From assembly GCA_031546845.1 (NCBI GenBank), contig JAVBJT010000002.1, positions 1 to 64,000 on the forward strand: a DNA stretch of 64,000 bases. The letters run 5' to 3'. A program made the translations under genes and the position numbers. Below the pieces are notes generated by a model that saw only the letters and a list, made by a program, of their open reading frames with translations, was not told where the DNA came from and did no database searches. This document shows, one piece after another, positions 56,576 to 64,000 of this stretch. The stretch's first letter is position 1, and every line of letters begins with the position of its first letter. The stretch comes from Azoarcus sp031546845. Lineage in GTDB: Bacteria; Pseudomonadota; Gammaproteobacteria; Burkholderiales; Rhodocyclaceae.

Positions 56576-56932
56576 TCAGACCGCGAGTTCGGTCAGCGAT
56601 TTTCCTTGTGCAACCCAGTCCAGAACCCATTGCGGTTTGCGGCCACGGCCGCTCCAGCCGATGGCAGCGTTTTCCGGGTGGCGATATTTCGCCGGCAATC
56701 CCCCTGTTTTCTTGACAGCGGTTTTGCGGGTGGCGTGCTTGCGGGTGGATTTTTTTTCGGTGGGCGCTTTTTTGTCCAGCAGATCATCCAGCGAAAGCCC
56801 TTCTTCCGCGGCCATTTTCTGCATTTTCTTGAGCAGATCGCGGCGGGCGCTTTCGCTGCGGCGGCGGATTTCTGCTTCCACTTTCGATTGAAGGCGGCGC
56901 AGTTCAACGAGCGACATTTTGCCAAGGTCCAT
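56576..56932 (-). CDS. H-NS family nucleoid-associated protein
   Basis: A 118-residue H-NS/MvaT-superfamily protein. An N-terminal coiled-coil oligomerisation helix (about 6-45: VELRRLQSKVEAEIRRRSE) is joined by a lysine/threonine-rich linker to the C-terminal DNA-binding domain with the motif ENAAIGWSGRGRKPQWV. The GRGRKP stretch inserts in the minor groove of AT-rich DNA. The start at 56932 is preceded by GGAGAAATAC; an ATG at 56944 is less well placed. Such proteins silence AT-rich, horizontally acquired genes. Confidence 0.93.
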   Translation of the reverse strand: MDLGKMSLVELRRLQSKVEAEIRRRSESARRDLLKKMQKMAAEEGLSLDDLLDKKAPTEKKSTRKHATRKTAVKKTGGLPAKYRHPENAAIGWSGRGRKPQWVLDWVAQGKSLTELAV

Positions 56933-57093
56933 GTATTTCTCCATTTTGAGCTGCGGCTATGTCAGGGTTTCGGTAGTCAGGGCTTTGGTGCCAGCGCCTC
57001 CGACATTTCCCGCGCAGGTTGATATTCCATAATGCAATTCTAATTCTGCCATTAGATTATGGAAAAGTGAAATATTCAATTGTTGCAATAAAG

Positions 57094-57582
57094 TCAAAGA
57101 GCGACATTGACGAGTTTGGCTTGCAGAATACGCAGTATGTCGTGGGGATGAACGCCGACAAGATAACCGCGGCGACCGCCATTGATATAGATGAGCGGTA
57201 GGTCGAGGATTGTTTTTTCCATGAATACCGGCATTTTTTTACGCGTTCCGAAAGGCGATGTGCCGCCGACGAGATAGCCGGAGTGGCGATTGGCGACTTC
57301 CGGTTTGCATGGTTCGATATGCTTGCATTGCAGTTGGCGCGCCAGTTCCTTGGTGGATACTTTACGATCGCCATGCATCAGCACAATCAGCGGCATGGCG
57401 TTTTCGTTTTCCATGACCAGGGTTTTGATGACCGCGTGTTCGGCAACATTCAGTTCGCGCGCCGATACGGTTGTGCCGCCATGCTCTTCGTATTCGTAGA
57501 GGTGATCCGAATGCGAGATGCCGTGCTGGCGTAAAAATCGCGTAGCTTGGGTTTCGGGGGCGTGGCGCTCGTGCTTGCTCAT
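57094..57582 (-). CDS. ybaK: Cys-tRNA(Pro) deacylase YbaK
   Basis: A 162-residue YbaK/ProX-domain protein that hydrolyses Cys-tRNA(Pro) mischarged by ProRS. The conserved pattern HLYEYEEHGGTTVSARELN, VIKTLVME, DRKVSTKELAR (catalytic Lys) and GYLVGGTSPFGTRKKMPVF is clear. It lies 56 nt after xerD on the same strand. Confidence 0.94.
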   Translation of the reverse strand: MSKHERHAPETQATRFLRQHGISHSDHLYEYEEHGGTTVSARELNVAEHAVIKTLVMENENAMPLIVLMHGDRKVSTKELARQLQCKHIEPCKPEVANRHSGYLVGGTSPFGTRKKMPVFMEKTILDLPLIYINGGRRGYLVGVHPHDILRILQAKLVNVAL

Positions 57583-57638
57583 TGCGTATCCTGTTTTTAT
57601 CGGGGCTATTTATGATTCTGGCCTGTCGACGGCGTTGT

Positions 57639-58568
57639 TCAAGCGCGAGGATGATGTTCTGAGTGTAGTTTTTTGAGCCGCTCGCGCGCAACGTGCGTAT
57701 AGACCTGCGTGGTCGAAATATCGGCATGGCCCAGCAGCATTTGCACGGCCCGCAAATCGGCTCCGTGATTGAGTAGATGCGTGGCGAATGCGTGGCGTAT
57801 TGTGTGGGGCGATATCCGTGCCGGTGCGATACCGGCTTGCAGCGCATAGCGTTTGATGATGTGCCAGAACATTTGCCGTGTCATCGCCGCGCCAAGGCGG
57901 GTGACGAAAATTTCGTTGCAAGGGCGCTTGCCGAGCAGGGCGGGGCGGGATTCGCGTATATAGCGCGTGACCCATTCGGTGGCGATTTCGCCGAATGGAA
58001 CCAGACGTTCCTTGCTGCCTTTCCCCGTGACGCGGACGATGCCTTCGTCAAGCGAGACGGCATACATCTGCAGGCCGGTCAATTCCGATACGCGCAGACC
58101 GCAGGCATACATCACTTCGAGCATGCAGCGGTCGCGCAAGCCCAGAACGGTATCCACATCGGGCGCGGCAAGCAGCGCTTCGACTTGCGATTCGGTCAGC
58201 GTGTGGGGAAAGCGCTGCGTGGGCAAGGGCGAGTCCAGCGCAAGGGTGGGGTCTTCGGCGATTTCGCCATGCGCCAGTTTCAGCCGGTAATAGCGCCGCC
58301 AAGTGGATAAAAGCCGGCGCTGGCTCGTGGGTTTGGCTTGCCGGCTGAATTCGGCCAGATAGGCGGTGAGATCGTCGCGCTGGGCTTGTTTCAATTCCTT
58401 GTCGCGGGTGGCAAGCCAGTTGGCGAAGCGGGCGAGATCGCTGCGATAACCGGCAAGCGTATTTTGGGCCAAGCCGTGTTCGAGCCACAGCGCGTCGGCA
58501 AAGCGGTCCAACTCGATCCGCGACTCGGCGCTGAGTGCACGGATGGGTGGGACGGGTTTTTCTGTCAC
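57639..58568 (-). CDS. xerD: Site-specific tyrosine recombinase XerD
   Basis: A 309-residue tyrosine recombinase that resolves chromosome dimers at dif with XerC. The N-terminal SAM-like domain (IELDRFADALWLEHGLAQNT) is followed by the catalytic domain with Arg in ACGLRVSELTGL, Lys in GKGSKERLVPFG, HTIRHAFATHLL (His-x-x-Arg), GHADISTTQVYTHV (His and the nucleophile Tyr). The start is a GTG at 58568 that overlaps the ogt stop (GTGA). Context and sequence fit chromosomal XerD, not a phage integrase. Confidence 0.95.
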   Translation of the reverse strand: MTEKPVPPIRALSAESRIELDRFADALWLEHGLAQNTLAGYRSDLARFANWLATRDKELKQAQRDDLTAYLAEFSRQAKPTSQRRLLSTWRRYYRLKLAHGEIAEDPTLALDSPLPTQRFPHTLTESQVEALLAAPDVDTVLGLRDRCMLEVMYACGLRVSELTGLQMYAVSLDEGIVRVTGKGSKERLVPFGEIATEWVTRYIRESRPALLGKRPCNEIFVTRLGAAMTRQMFWHIIKRYALQAGIAPARISPHTIRHAFATHLLNHGADLRAVQMLLGHADISTTQVYTHVARERLKKLHSEHHPRA

Positions 58569-59059
58569 CAAGCGCCTTCGTGGGCCAGTAGCCAGCGTTT
58601 GGCGGTCAGGAGAAAACCGTCCGTGGCATTGGCGAAACCACCGATGCCACTGGCCGAGACAACGCGATGGCATGGCGTGGCGAGGGGAAAGGGGTTGGCG
58701 CCGCACGCCTGGCCGACGGCGCGCGGCGCGCTGCCAAGGCGGGTGGCCAGTGCGCCGTAAGTGACGACCGATCCGCAAGGAATCTGGTCGATGGCATTCC
58801 AAACCCGGCGCTGAAAGGGGGTGCCGCGCGAGGCACGCGGCAATTCCAGCGCCTGTTCGGGGGCGGCAAGCCACCGTTCGATGCGCTCGGCCGCGTCGAT
58901 GGCCCAAGGCGTTGTCGGTGCAAGCGCGGGCGTTTCCGGCGGCAGAAAAACCATCTCGTGGATCAGCGCGCCTTCGAAGCGCAGGCCGAATGCGCCGAAG
59001 GGCAATGCCAGCACGGCAGCGTAAGAGGTAGGCGCGATGGAGGAGGTGCGCGTTGCCAT
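58565..59059 (-). CDS. ogt: Methylated-DNA-protein-cysteine methyltransferase
   Basis: A 164-residue suicide repair protein that transfers O6-alkyl groups from guanine to its cysteine. The active-site PCHRV is in FPLATPCHRVVSASG, preceded by the helix-turn-helix GALATRLGSAPRAVGQACG with the Arg finger. IPCGSVVTYGALA is typical. It is upstream of and translationally coupled to xerD. A long hairpin lies in its 5' leader region (59117-59150). Confidence 0.93.
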   Translation of the reverse strand: MATRTSSIAPTSYAAVLALPFGAFGLRFEGALIHEMVFLPPETPALAPTTPWAIDAAERIERWLAAPEQALELPRASRGTPFQRRVWNAIDQIPCGSVVTYGALATRLGSAPRAVGQACGANPFPLATPCHRVVSASGIGGFANATDGFLLTAKRWLLAHEGAW

Positions 59060-59380
59060 GATGGAAATTGGAGATCGCAGAAATCAGGCCGCGAGGAATG
59101 GGCGAGGTGCGGGGGTGGGTACGACAGGGTTCGAAAACCCTGCCGTACCCGGTTGCTCTACCCCAGAGCAAAGCGTTTGGGTTCGAAATTCAATCTACTC
59201 GAACCCCCGGCGTGATTATGCCATGGCGAATAGGGTCGAGAGAATGCAGTTTGAGCGTCGAAAAAATCAGGGTATATGGATCGACGCAATGAAGCAGGGC
59301 TGCTTGCCCGGATACCGATTGTGTAAGCCGGGTGCAGATTTTTCATTGTTTTTATAGTTGAATGCAATGTTCCGGGTAGC
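59060..59380. other. Divergent intergenic region with two hairpins
   Basis: A 321-nt gap between ogt (minus) and the beta-propeller-like gene (plus). It holds the hairpin described at 59117-59150 and a second palindrome GGGTTCGA / TCGAACCC (59179-59186 and 59199-59206). I see no coding sequence. Confidence 0.5.
59117..59150 (-). repeat. 15-bp hairpin with TTCG loop upstream of ogt
   Basis: On the minus strand GGGTACGGCAGGGTT pairs with AACCCTGTCGTACCC around TTCG; the one non-Watson-Crick pair is G-U only in minus-strand RNA (A-C on the other strand). No T-tract follows. It begins 58 nt before the ogt start codon. Confidence 0.75.
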
Positions 59381-61000
59381 GTGGATGTCGTTGTGGCAAC
59401 GAAATTTTCGGTCAAAAAAGCAGGTGGATTTTCATTGGGAGCGGGGCTCTCGACCGATCCGGTGTTTTCCGACGACGGAAAGCGATTCGCCGTATTGGTC
59501 GGCAATCGCGCCGAGGTGTGGGATCTGGCGACGCGAGAGCGGATCGCCGTGTGCAAAAGCGCCGGTTTGGCCTATCCGGGTGGACTCGCGCTCAATCGTG
59601 ATGCGAGCCGCCTGGCGCTGCGTAACGAAAGCGGTTTGATCGACGTTATCGATGTGGCTTCTGGCGGGCGGATCAGCCGGATCAAGCGGGGCGCGCAGTG
59701 CGGTTTCAATCTGGCGCTGAGCCCCGATGGCGCAAAGGTGTTCGATGCTTCCGGCGGCCCGCAGGCGGGGCTTTTCGTCTGGGATGCCGATACGGGTGGG
59801 TTGTTGCACGGCTATACCTGCGGTTTCGATTTCATGGCGACGAGCCTTTCACGAACCCGCGACGGCCTTGTCGCCGCTGGCTTCATGGCCAAAGCGGATG
59901 CTTGCGAGCGCGGGCTGCGCGATTTTTTGTGGCTCTGGACGGAGCCCGGCCTGGAAAAAATCGAACTGAATCTTTGCGATTGCACCACTGCGATCTCGCC
60001 GGATGGCGAGCATATTTTCGTTGCCGGGTTGCACCGGCCGCTGCACCAGCAGGGGGAAGCTGTATTTCGTTTGCTTGATCGTAGCGGGACGGTACGGATC
60101 GAGAAAAACATGAGGGCACTGCGAACTTTTCCGGTCAGTCAGCCCGTTTGGCATCCCGACGGTTCGCAGCTTCTTTGGCGGGGGGATTGTCTTGTTGACG
60201 AAGCTTGGTTGCTTGATGCGGAGACGTTGGACGTAGCGCGCAAATTCCACTGGCCGAGTATGCATGCTGCCTTGGGTCAGCATGGCTGGATCGCCTTGGC
60301 GGGCGACAAGGGCATGGTGTTGCCGCAAACGGCCGTTGAGCAGGCGGTGGCGGAGGTCGGCCAGCCTGCCGCCGAGTTGAAAAAGCGCCGGTCGCAGGCT
60401 TACAGCCGGGCAATCGAACTACGCAAGGCCAGCCCGCCGCGTGTCGCGTTGTTCCTGGATGAAGAGCGCTTGCGCATCGAAGCCGAGCAACTGGTTGGCT
60501 TGTTCCGCTATCTGCCGGTCGAGGATGAAGTCTGCGAACTGGAGAGCGCCGATACCGTAGACATTGGCCGTGCCATACGCCACGCTTTGCGGCAATTCCG
60601 GCTGGGTTATTCGGAAAGCGATCGATATGGCGAGCGCGGTTGGTTGCAGGAAGCCTGGATGTCGGACGATTTTGCCGCCCGTCTGCGCGAAAACAACTTA
60701 CCGCTTGACTGGGGGGTGTCAGCGCAAAAAAGCGCACAAATCCGCTACCTTGGTGGCAAGGGGCGTAGCACCCCCGAGAGCGAAGGCTTTTCCAACCCGC
60801 AAGCCGGCGCGCATGCGCGTTATCTCGTCGTGACGCATCATGACGGCCTGCTCGAACTGTGGCTGGGCACAACGACGGCTGCCGGTACGTTCTACGAAAA
60901 TGATTGGCCGCACATACCGCTGGCCGATACGATTACCGATAGTGAATTGGGCGAAGCGGTATTGGCTGCTTTTGGGCAGTGCAAAGTGGAAGCGAAATAG
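59381..61000 (+). CDS. Beta-propeller-like protein of unknown function
   Basis: A protein of 539 residues starting with a GTG (59381; another GTG at 59393). The first ~320 residues form WD40-like blades (PVFSDDGKRFAVLVGNRAEVW, LALSPDGAKVFDASG, SQPVWHPDGSQLLWRGD). A helical linker (AVEQAVAEVGQPAAELKKRR) leads to a C-terminal part (about 345-539) with no recognised domain. No signal peptide or membrane segment. It is a single gene convergent with the exonuclease-like gene. Not recognised as a named family. Confidence 0.75.
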   Translation: MDVVVATKFSVKKAGGFSLGAGLSTDPVFSDDGKRFAVLVGNRAEVWDLATRERIAVCKSAGLAYPGGLALNRDASRLALRNESGLIDVIDVASGGRISRIKRGAQCGFNLALSPDGAKVFDASGGPQAGLFVWDADTGGLLHGYTCGFDFMATSLSRTRDGLVAAGFMAKADACERGLRDFLWLWTEPGLEKIELNLCDCTTAISPDGEHIFVAGLHRPLHQQGEAVFRLLDRSGTVRIEKNMRALRTFPVSQPVWHPDGSQLLWRGDCLVDEAWLLDAETLDVARKFHWPSMHAALGQHGWIALAGDKGMVLPQTAVEQAVAEVGQPAAELKKRRSQAYSRAIELRKASPPRVALFLDEERLRIEAEQLVGLFRYLPVEDEVCELESADTVDIGRAIRHALRQFRLGYSESDRYGERGWLQEAWMSDDFAARLRENNLPLDWGVSAQKSAQIRYLGGKGRSTPESEGFSNPQAGAHARYLVVTHHDGLLELWLGTTTAAGTFYENDWPHIPLADTITDSELGEAVLAAFGQCKVEAK

Positions 61001-61033
61001 AGAAAAAGGAATAGCGCGGGATCGGCTGGGTTA

Positions 61034-61675
61034 TTACCTGTGCCGCCATAACTGGCGTCGGCTGCGTTCGAGGTCGATAAGCGCGCGCGCGCTTCCGGCT
61101 CCGCTTTGCAGCGCCCTGGCCTGGGCCGCGAGAAAGAGCTGGGCGATGGCCCAGGCGTCGCCCAGGGCATGATGGCGTTGAAATGTTTCGATGCCGAAAA
61201 TCGCCATCCAGTCGGCCAGCCGCGCCGGTGCCTCGATGCGTTCGGGGAAGAGCGCGGGCAGCAGAAAATGCAGGTCGATCCACGGTAGTTCGGCCTCGAT
61301 GCCAAGCCGCATCCGCCATGCCCGTTCCAGCATGCCGCGATTGAAGTCGGCGTTGAACACGACCAGCGGCCCTTTACCGGCAAACACGAGCAGGTCCAGC
61401 AGCGCGGTTTCGGCGTCGGTTTCCAGCGCGGCGTAGTAGCTTTGCTCGGGATCGAGCAGGCCATTGTCGATGGCGATCGCGGCGACGGCAAGGAGGCGAT
61501 CGTGTTCAAGGTCCAGGCCGCTCGCTTCGGTATTGACCACGGTGTAGCGCGTTTCAAAGTGCGCGCGCGCCGAGTCGGCGGCGGGCAGGGCTTGCCAGCA
61601 GCGCAGCGCGTCGGCATTGGCGGCGGTGAGCGTGGTGTTTTCGCGTTGGGCGCGCAGGCGGTCGAACCAGTTCAT
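61034..61675 (-). CDS. DnaQ-fold 3'-5' exonuclease-like protein with altered active site
   Basis: A 213-residue RNase T/DnaQ superfamily protein. The fold motifs can be aligned, but two metal-binding aspartates are replaced: motif I reads VVNTEASGLD (normally D-x-E) and motif II reads FNADFNRGML (normally H-N-x-x-F-D). Motif III HHALGDAWAIAQLF (HxAxxDA) is intact. If the bases are right the protein is probably inactive or uses another chemistry. It is translationally coupled to the CBS/DUF294 gene (ATGA overlap), a pairing seen in other proteobacteria. Confidence 0.85.
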   Translation of the reverse strand: MNWFDRLRAQRENTTLTAANADALRCWQALPAADSARAHFETRYTVVNTEASGLDLEHDRLLAVAAIAIDNGLLDPEQSYYAALETDAETALLDLLVFAGKGPLVVFNADFNRGMLERAWRMRLGIEAELPWIDLHFLLPALFPERIEAPARLADWMAIFGIETFQRHHALGDAWAIAQLFLAAQARALQSGAGSARALIDLERSRRQLWRHR

Positions 61676-63570
61676 AGTTGGTAATCCAGCTTGAGCCGCA
61701 GTTGCAGCTTGCGTGCCTGACGGAAGGCTTCCTTGAGGATGCGGCGGTCGAGTTCGTTGAGGTTTTCGGGGTTGACCCTGTTGTCGCTCGGCGAATCGTG
61801 TTCGGTTTCAAGGTGCTGCGAGCGCAGGCGGAGCAGTTGGATGAAATGGAAGCCGTCGAGCATGGCCGAGACTTCATCGGGCTGTATGCCCGTTTTGATT
61901 GCCGCCTGGCGCAGGCGTTGCGCCGTGGCGCTGGAGTCGACGCTAGTGCGCAGCGCGAGAATGCGGGCGACATCGACGAACAGGCGGGTGCCGCATTTTT
62001 TCAGGTCGATGGTGCCGTCGTCCTCGACCAGAAAATCGCGGATGCGTCCGAGCGGCGGCGCAACCTGCAAGGCATTGGCGGCCATCATGCGCAGGAAGGC
62101 GGCGTTGGTTTTGGCCGTGCGGTTGAGCCAGGATCTGAGCTGATCGCCCAGGCGTTCGTTGCCGTACAGCACGCGGAAGTCGAAGAAGATGGTGGCGTTC
62201 AACAGCGCCTGGGGCGCGGGTTCGCGTATCCATTGGCCGAAGCGCTCGCACCATTCGTCCAGCGTCAGGCACAACTCGGGGTTGCTCGCCATGATGTTGC
62301 CCTTGCACAACGGGAAGCCGCAGGCCGCGAGGTTTTCATTCACCTCGCGGGCAAACGCCAGCAGGCGCGAGCGGATCGACTCGATGTCCTGTTGCTCGGG
62401 GCATTGCCAGATGATGCCGTTATCCTGGTCGGTGGAGAGGGTTTGCTCGTGGCGGCCCTCGGAGCCGAAGGCGACCCACGCGCAGTCGATACTGCGCAAA
62501 TCGTGCCGGTCGAGGGCAAGATCGATGATGCGGCGCGTCAGCGCGTCGTTGAGCGTGGAGATGAATTGCGTGAGCTGTTCGGCGCCGATGCCTTGGGCGA
62601 CGAGATTGAGCGCGAGTTGGCGGATGTCGTGGCTGGCGCGCTGCAAGGCTTCGATGTCGCTGGCGCTTTCGATGCCGGAGCGGATCTGGCGCAGGCTGAT
62701 GCGTTGGAGCGAAAACAGATCGCGTTCGGAAACGACGCCTTTGAGCCGGCCTTCGCTGTCGACCACGAGCAGGTGGCGCACGCCGTGCGTGGCCATTTCC
62801 AGTGCGGCATCGTAAGCCGAGGCGCTGGCGGGCAACTGGTGCGGATCGACTGTCATTACCTCGCTGATCGGCCGGGTCAGATCGAAACCGGACAACAGCA
62901 CGCGAGGCAGCAGATCGGCCAAGGTCAGAATGCCGAGCGGCCGCTGTTCGGCATCGGCGATCACCATGCAGCCGATGCGCGATTCGTTCATTTTCTCCAG
63001 TGCGGTGCGGGTCACGGTATCCGGCGTGACAAAAATCGGCGCTTCTTTGATCACGTGTCCCAGCGGCGTGGTCATCGTCTGCTGTTCGGCGGCGCGTTGC
63101 GAAAATGTGACCTGCAACTGCTGGCGCGACTGATTGAGCAGGCTGGCGATGTACTGGGTGCAAAACAGATGGAAGACTGGGCTGAGCCGCATCAGCTGCA
63201 GAAAATCCTCGGCCGTGATCTGGAAGCAGTAACTGTCTTCAAGCGCCGTGTAAACGTTGGTGGACGGGCGGGCGGCCGAAATGGCGCCGATTGGAAAGCA
63301 TTCGCCCGCGCTTACCGTCATGCTCGAATATTCGGTGACGGTTGCCGCGCCAACCTGGCGGGCTTGAACCTTGCCGCGCTGCACGATGAAGAAATGGCGT
63401 GCCTGCCCCATTTCGGGCGTGAGAATTTCGCTGCCGCGCGCATGGAAAGCGAGCACGGCACGTTGGGCGAGGAAGTCCAGCGCTTCCGGCTCCATGCGGT
63501 CGAAGGGTGAAAAGCGCTTGAAGAAATCCAAACTGGCTCCAGCCAGCATTTGGGCGGCGGTAGCGGTCAT
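61672..63570 (-). CDS. cNMP-binding/CBS/DUF294 nucleotidyltransferase-like protein
   Basis: A 632-residue multidomain protein. Residues about 15-130 form a cyclic-nucleotide-binding-like jelly roll (SAGECFPIGAIS); about 170-295 a CBS-domain pair that senses adenine nucleotides; about 320-470 a GlnD-like nucleotidyltransferase with FGSEGRHEQTLSTDQDNG; and the C-terminal 150 residues a DUF294_C helical domain. A signalling role is inferred from this architecture (similar genes often sit near acetate permease genes). Its stop overlaps the exonuclease-like start. Confidence 0.9.
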   Translation of the reverse strand: MTATAAQMLAGASLDFFKRFSPFDRMEPEALDFLAQRAVLAFHARGSEILTPEMGQARHFFIVQRGKVQARQVGAATVTEYSSMTVSAGECFPIGAISAARPSTNVYTALEDSYCFQITAEDFLQLMRLSPVFHLFCTQYIASLLNQSRQQLQVTFSQRAAEQQTMTTPLGHVIKEAPIFVTPDTVTRTALEKMNESRIGCMVIADAEQRPLGILTLADLLPRVLLSGFDLTRPISEVMTVDPHQLPASASAYDAALEMATHGVRHLLVVDSEGRLKGVVSERDLFSLQRISLRQIRSGIESASDIEALQRASHDIRQLALNLVAQGIGAEQLTQFISTLNDALTRRIIDLALDRHDLRSIDCAWVAFGSEGRHEQTLSTDQDNGIIWQCPEQQDIESIRSRLLAFAREVNENLAACGFPLCKGNIMASNPELCLTLDEWCERFGQWIREPAPQALLNATIFFDFRVLYGNERLGDQLRSWLNRTAKTNAAFLRMMAANALQVAPPLGRIRDFLVEDDGTIDLKKCGTRLFVDVARILALRTSVDSSATAQRLRQAAIKTGIQPDEVSAMLDGFHFIQLLRLRSQHLETEHDSPSDNRVNPENLNELDRRILKEAFRQARKLQLRLKLDYQL

Positions 63571-63837
63571 GGCGTTCGGTGGGCTGTGGGCGAAACCGCA
63601 TTATATGTTGTGTCTTGCGCCCGGTTTTCTTTCCGGGCATATGTGCAACGTGCGTTTTTCCGCTTGATTTCGGGCGGGGACAAGCGGTTTTCCGCCGTCG
63701 CCGGCGCGCGAAGGGATAAAATCCCCCTTTGTTCCGCCGGTCTTTGTTTTTTTAAGGAAAGAATGCGCAAAGCGGTGGAACCTCGGCATGAAATAAAGCC
63801 AGCCCTCGGCAAACGTGTTTATTCAAGGTGCTTGAAA

Positions 63838-64000
63838 ATGGTTGAAAGCGGTCGCGTCGTTAACATTCTGGTGGTGGGAATCGGCGGGCAAGGGGTGATG
63901 ACCGCATCCGAAATTCTGTGCGAAGCGGCTATTTCCCAGGGCTTCGACGCCAAGAAAACCGAAGTGGCCGGCATGGCCCAGCGCGGTGGCGTGGTGTCGT
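63838..64000 (+). CDS. iorB: Indolepyruvate ferredoxin oxidoreductase beta subunit, N-terminal part
   Basis: Only the first 54 codons are in the window. They read NILVVGIGGQGVMTASEIL and then TEVAGMAQRGGVV, the nucleotide/TPP-side signature of the gamma/beta subunit of 2-oxoacid:ferredoxin oxidoreductases of the IorB type. The enzyme oxidatively decarboxylates aryl-pyruvates to aryl-acetyl-CoA. The iorA partner is expected beyond the window. The 267-nt gap before it is divergent with the CBS protein gene. Confidence 0.85.
   Translation, partial: MVESGRVVNILVVGIGGQGVMTASEILCEAAISQGFDAKKTEVAGMAQRGGVVS

Noticed and set aside
57639..58568. Tyrosine recombinase as a mobile-element integrase
   Set aside because: Sequence and neighbours (ogt, ybaK) fit chromosomal XerD; no att repeats, excisionase or phage genes nearby.
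57639..59171. One long minus-strand frame that could be read as an Ogt-XerD fusion
   Set aside because: ogt is in a different frame. The xerD frame is only open by chance upstream; a GTG start overlapping the ogt stop explains both genes.
59100..59210. tRNA-like sequence with T-arm-like GGGTTCGA and D-arm-like GGTAGAGC
   Set aside because: No arrangement gives acceptor, D, anticodon and T arms in order; treated as hairpins only.

Overview
This 64 kb window is a GC-rich, gene-dense chromosomal segment, most likely from a betaproteobacterium. The evidence is the rpsU-dnaG-rpoD operon with a CAU tRNA behind it, the type of RpoD and H-NS protein, a dTDP-rhamnose cluster, tsaD/plsY/folB, and a divergent indolepyruvate oxidoreductase gene. 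Neisseriales/Chromobacteriaceae-like is my best guess; genus cannot be read from the sequence. No phage, insertion sequence, CRISPR array or rRNA operon was seen.

Layout. 1-9 kb: apbC (partial), dcd, an AdiA-like amino-acid decarboxylase, folA and a gamma carbonic anhydrase, rlmJ with a MazG-like gene and a DUF3301 gene, and a sodium:neurotransmitter-type symporter. 9-14.4 kb: three tandem paralogous secreted proteins built from a repeated GWWW module, probably a lineage-specific expansion. 14.6-19.6 kb: pyrF-ubiD, a small membrane protein, yjdM, dacB. 19.7-24.8 kb: rfbB, two exported small proteins, rfbA, rfbC, rfbD (dTDP-L-rhamnose synthesis) and a small tyrosine phosphatase. 24.8-27.2 kb: a scarred accessory patch with a macrodomain gene, a broken partial copy of its 3' end, two paralogous small membrane proteins and a UvrD-type helicase remnant. 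27.2-28.8 kb: a BchE-like B12-binding radical SAM gene.

29.1-39.7 kb: a complete counterpart of the E. coli yfaA-yfaT-yfaS-yfaQ-yfaP locus around a bacterial alpha-2-macroglobulin with an intact thioester motif, plus a second DUF2135 gene whose reading frame breaks in an extreme C/G homopolymer stretch. 39.7-42.9 kb: a membrane protein, a GNAT acetyltransferase, dkgB and nemA. 43-47.4 kb: the macromolecular synthesis operon. 47.5-53.9 kb: a class C beta-lactamase and a 1,646-residue autotransporter with a linker of about 40 prolines; these two genes sit between rpsU and tsaD, which are direct neighbours in many proteobacteria. 54.2-64 kb: tsaD, plsY, folB, an H-NS-like gene, ybaK, xerD, ogt, a beta-propeller-like protein of unknown function, a DnaQ-fold protein with two catalytic Asp-to-Asn changes, a cNMP/CBS/DUF294 protein, and the start of iorB.

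The most interesting material is the tandem GWWW family (with a nearly identical 45-nt leader in front of two copies), the yfa operon with its multi-motif DUF2300 protein and broken DUF2135 paralogue, the macrodomain duplication scar, and the DnaQ-like protein with altered active-site residues.
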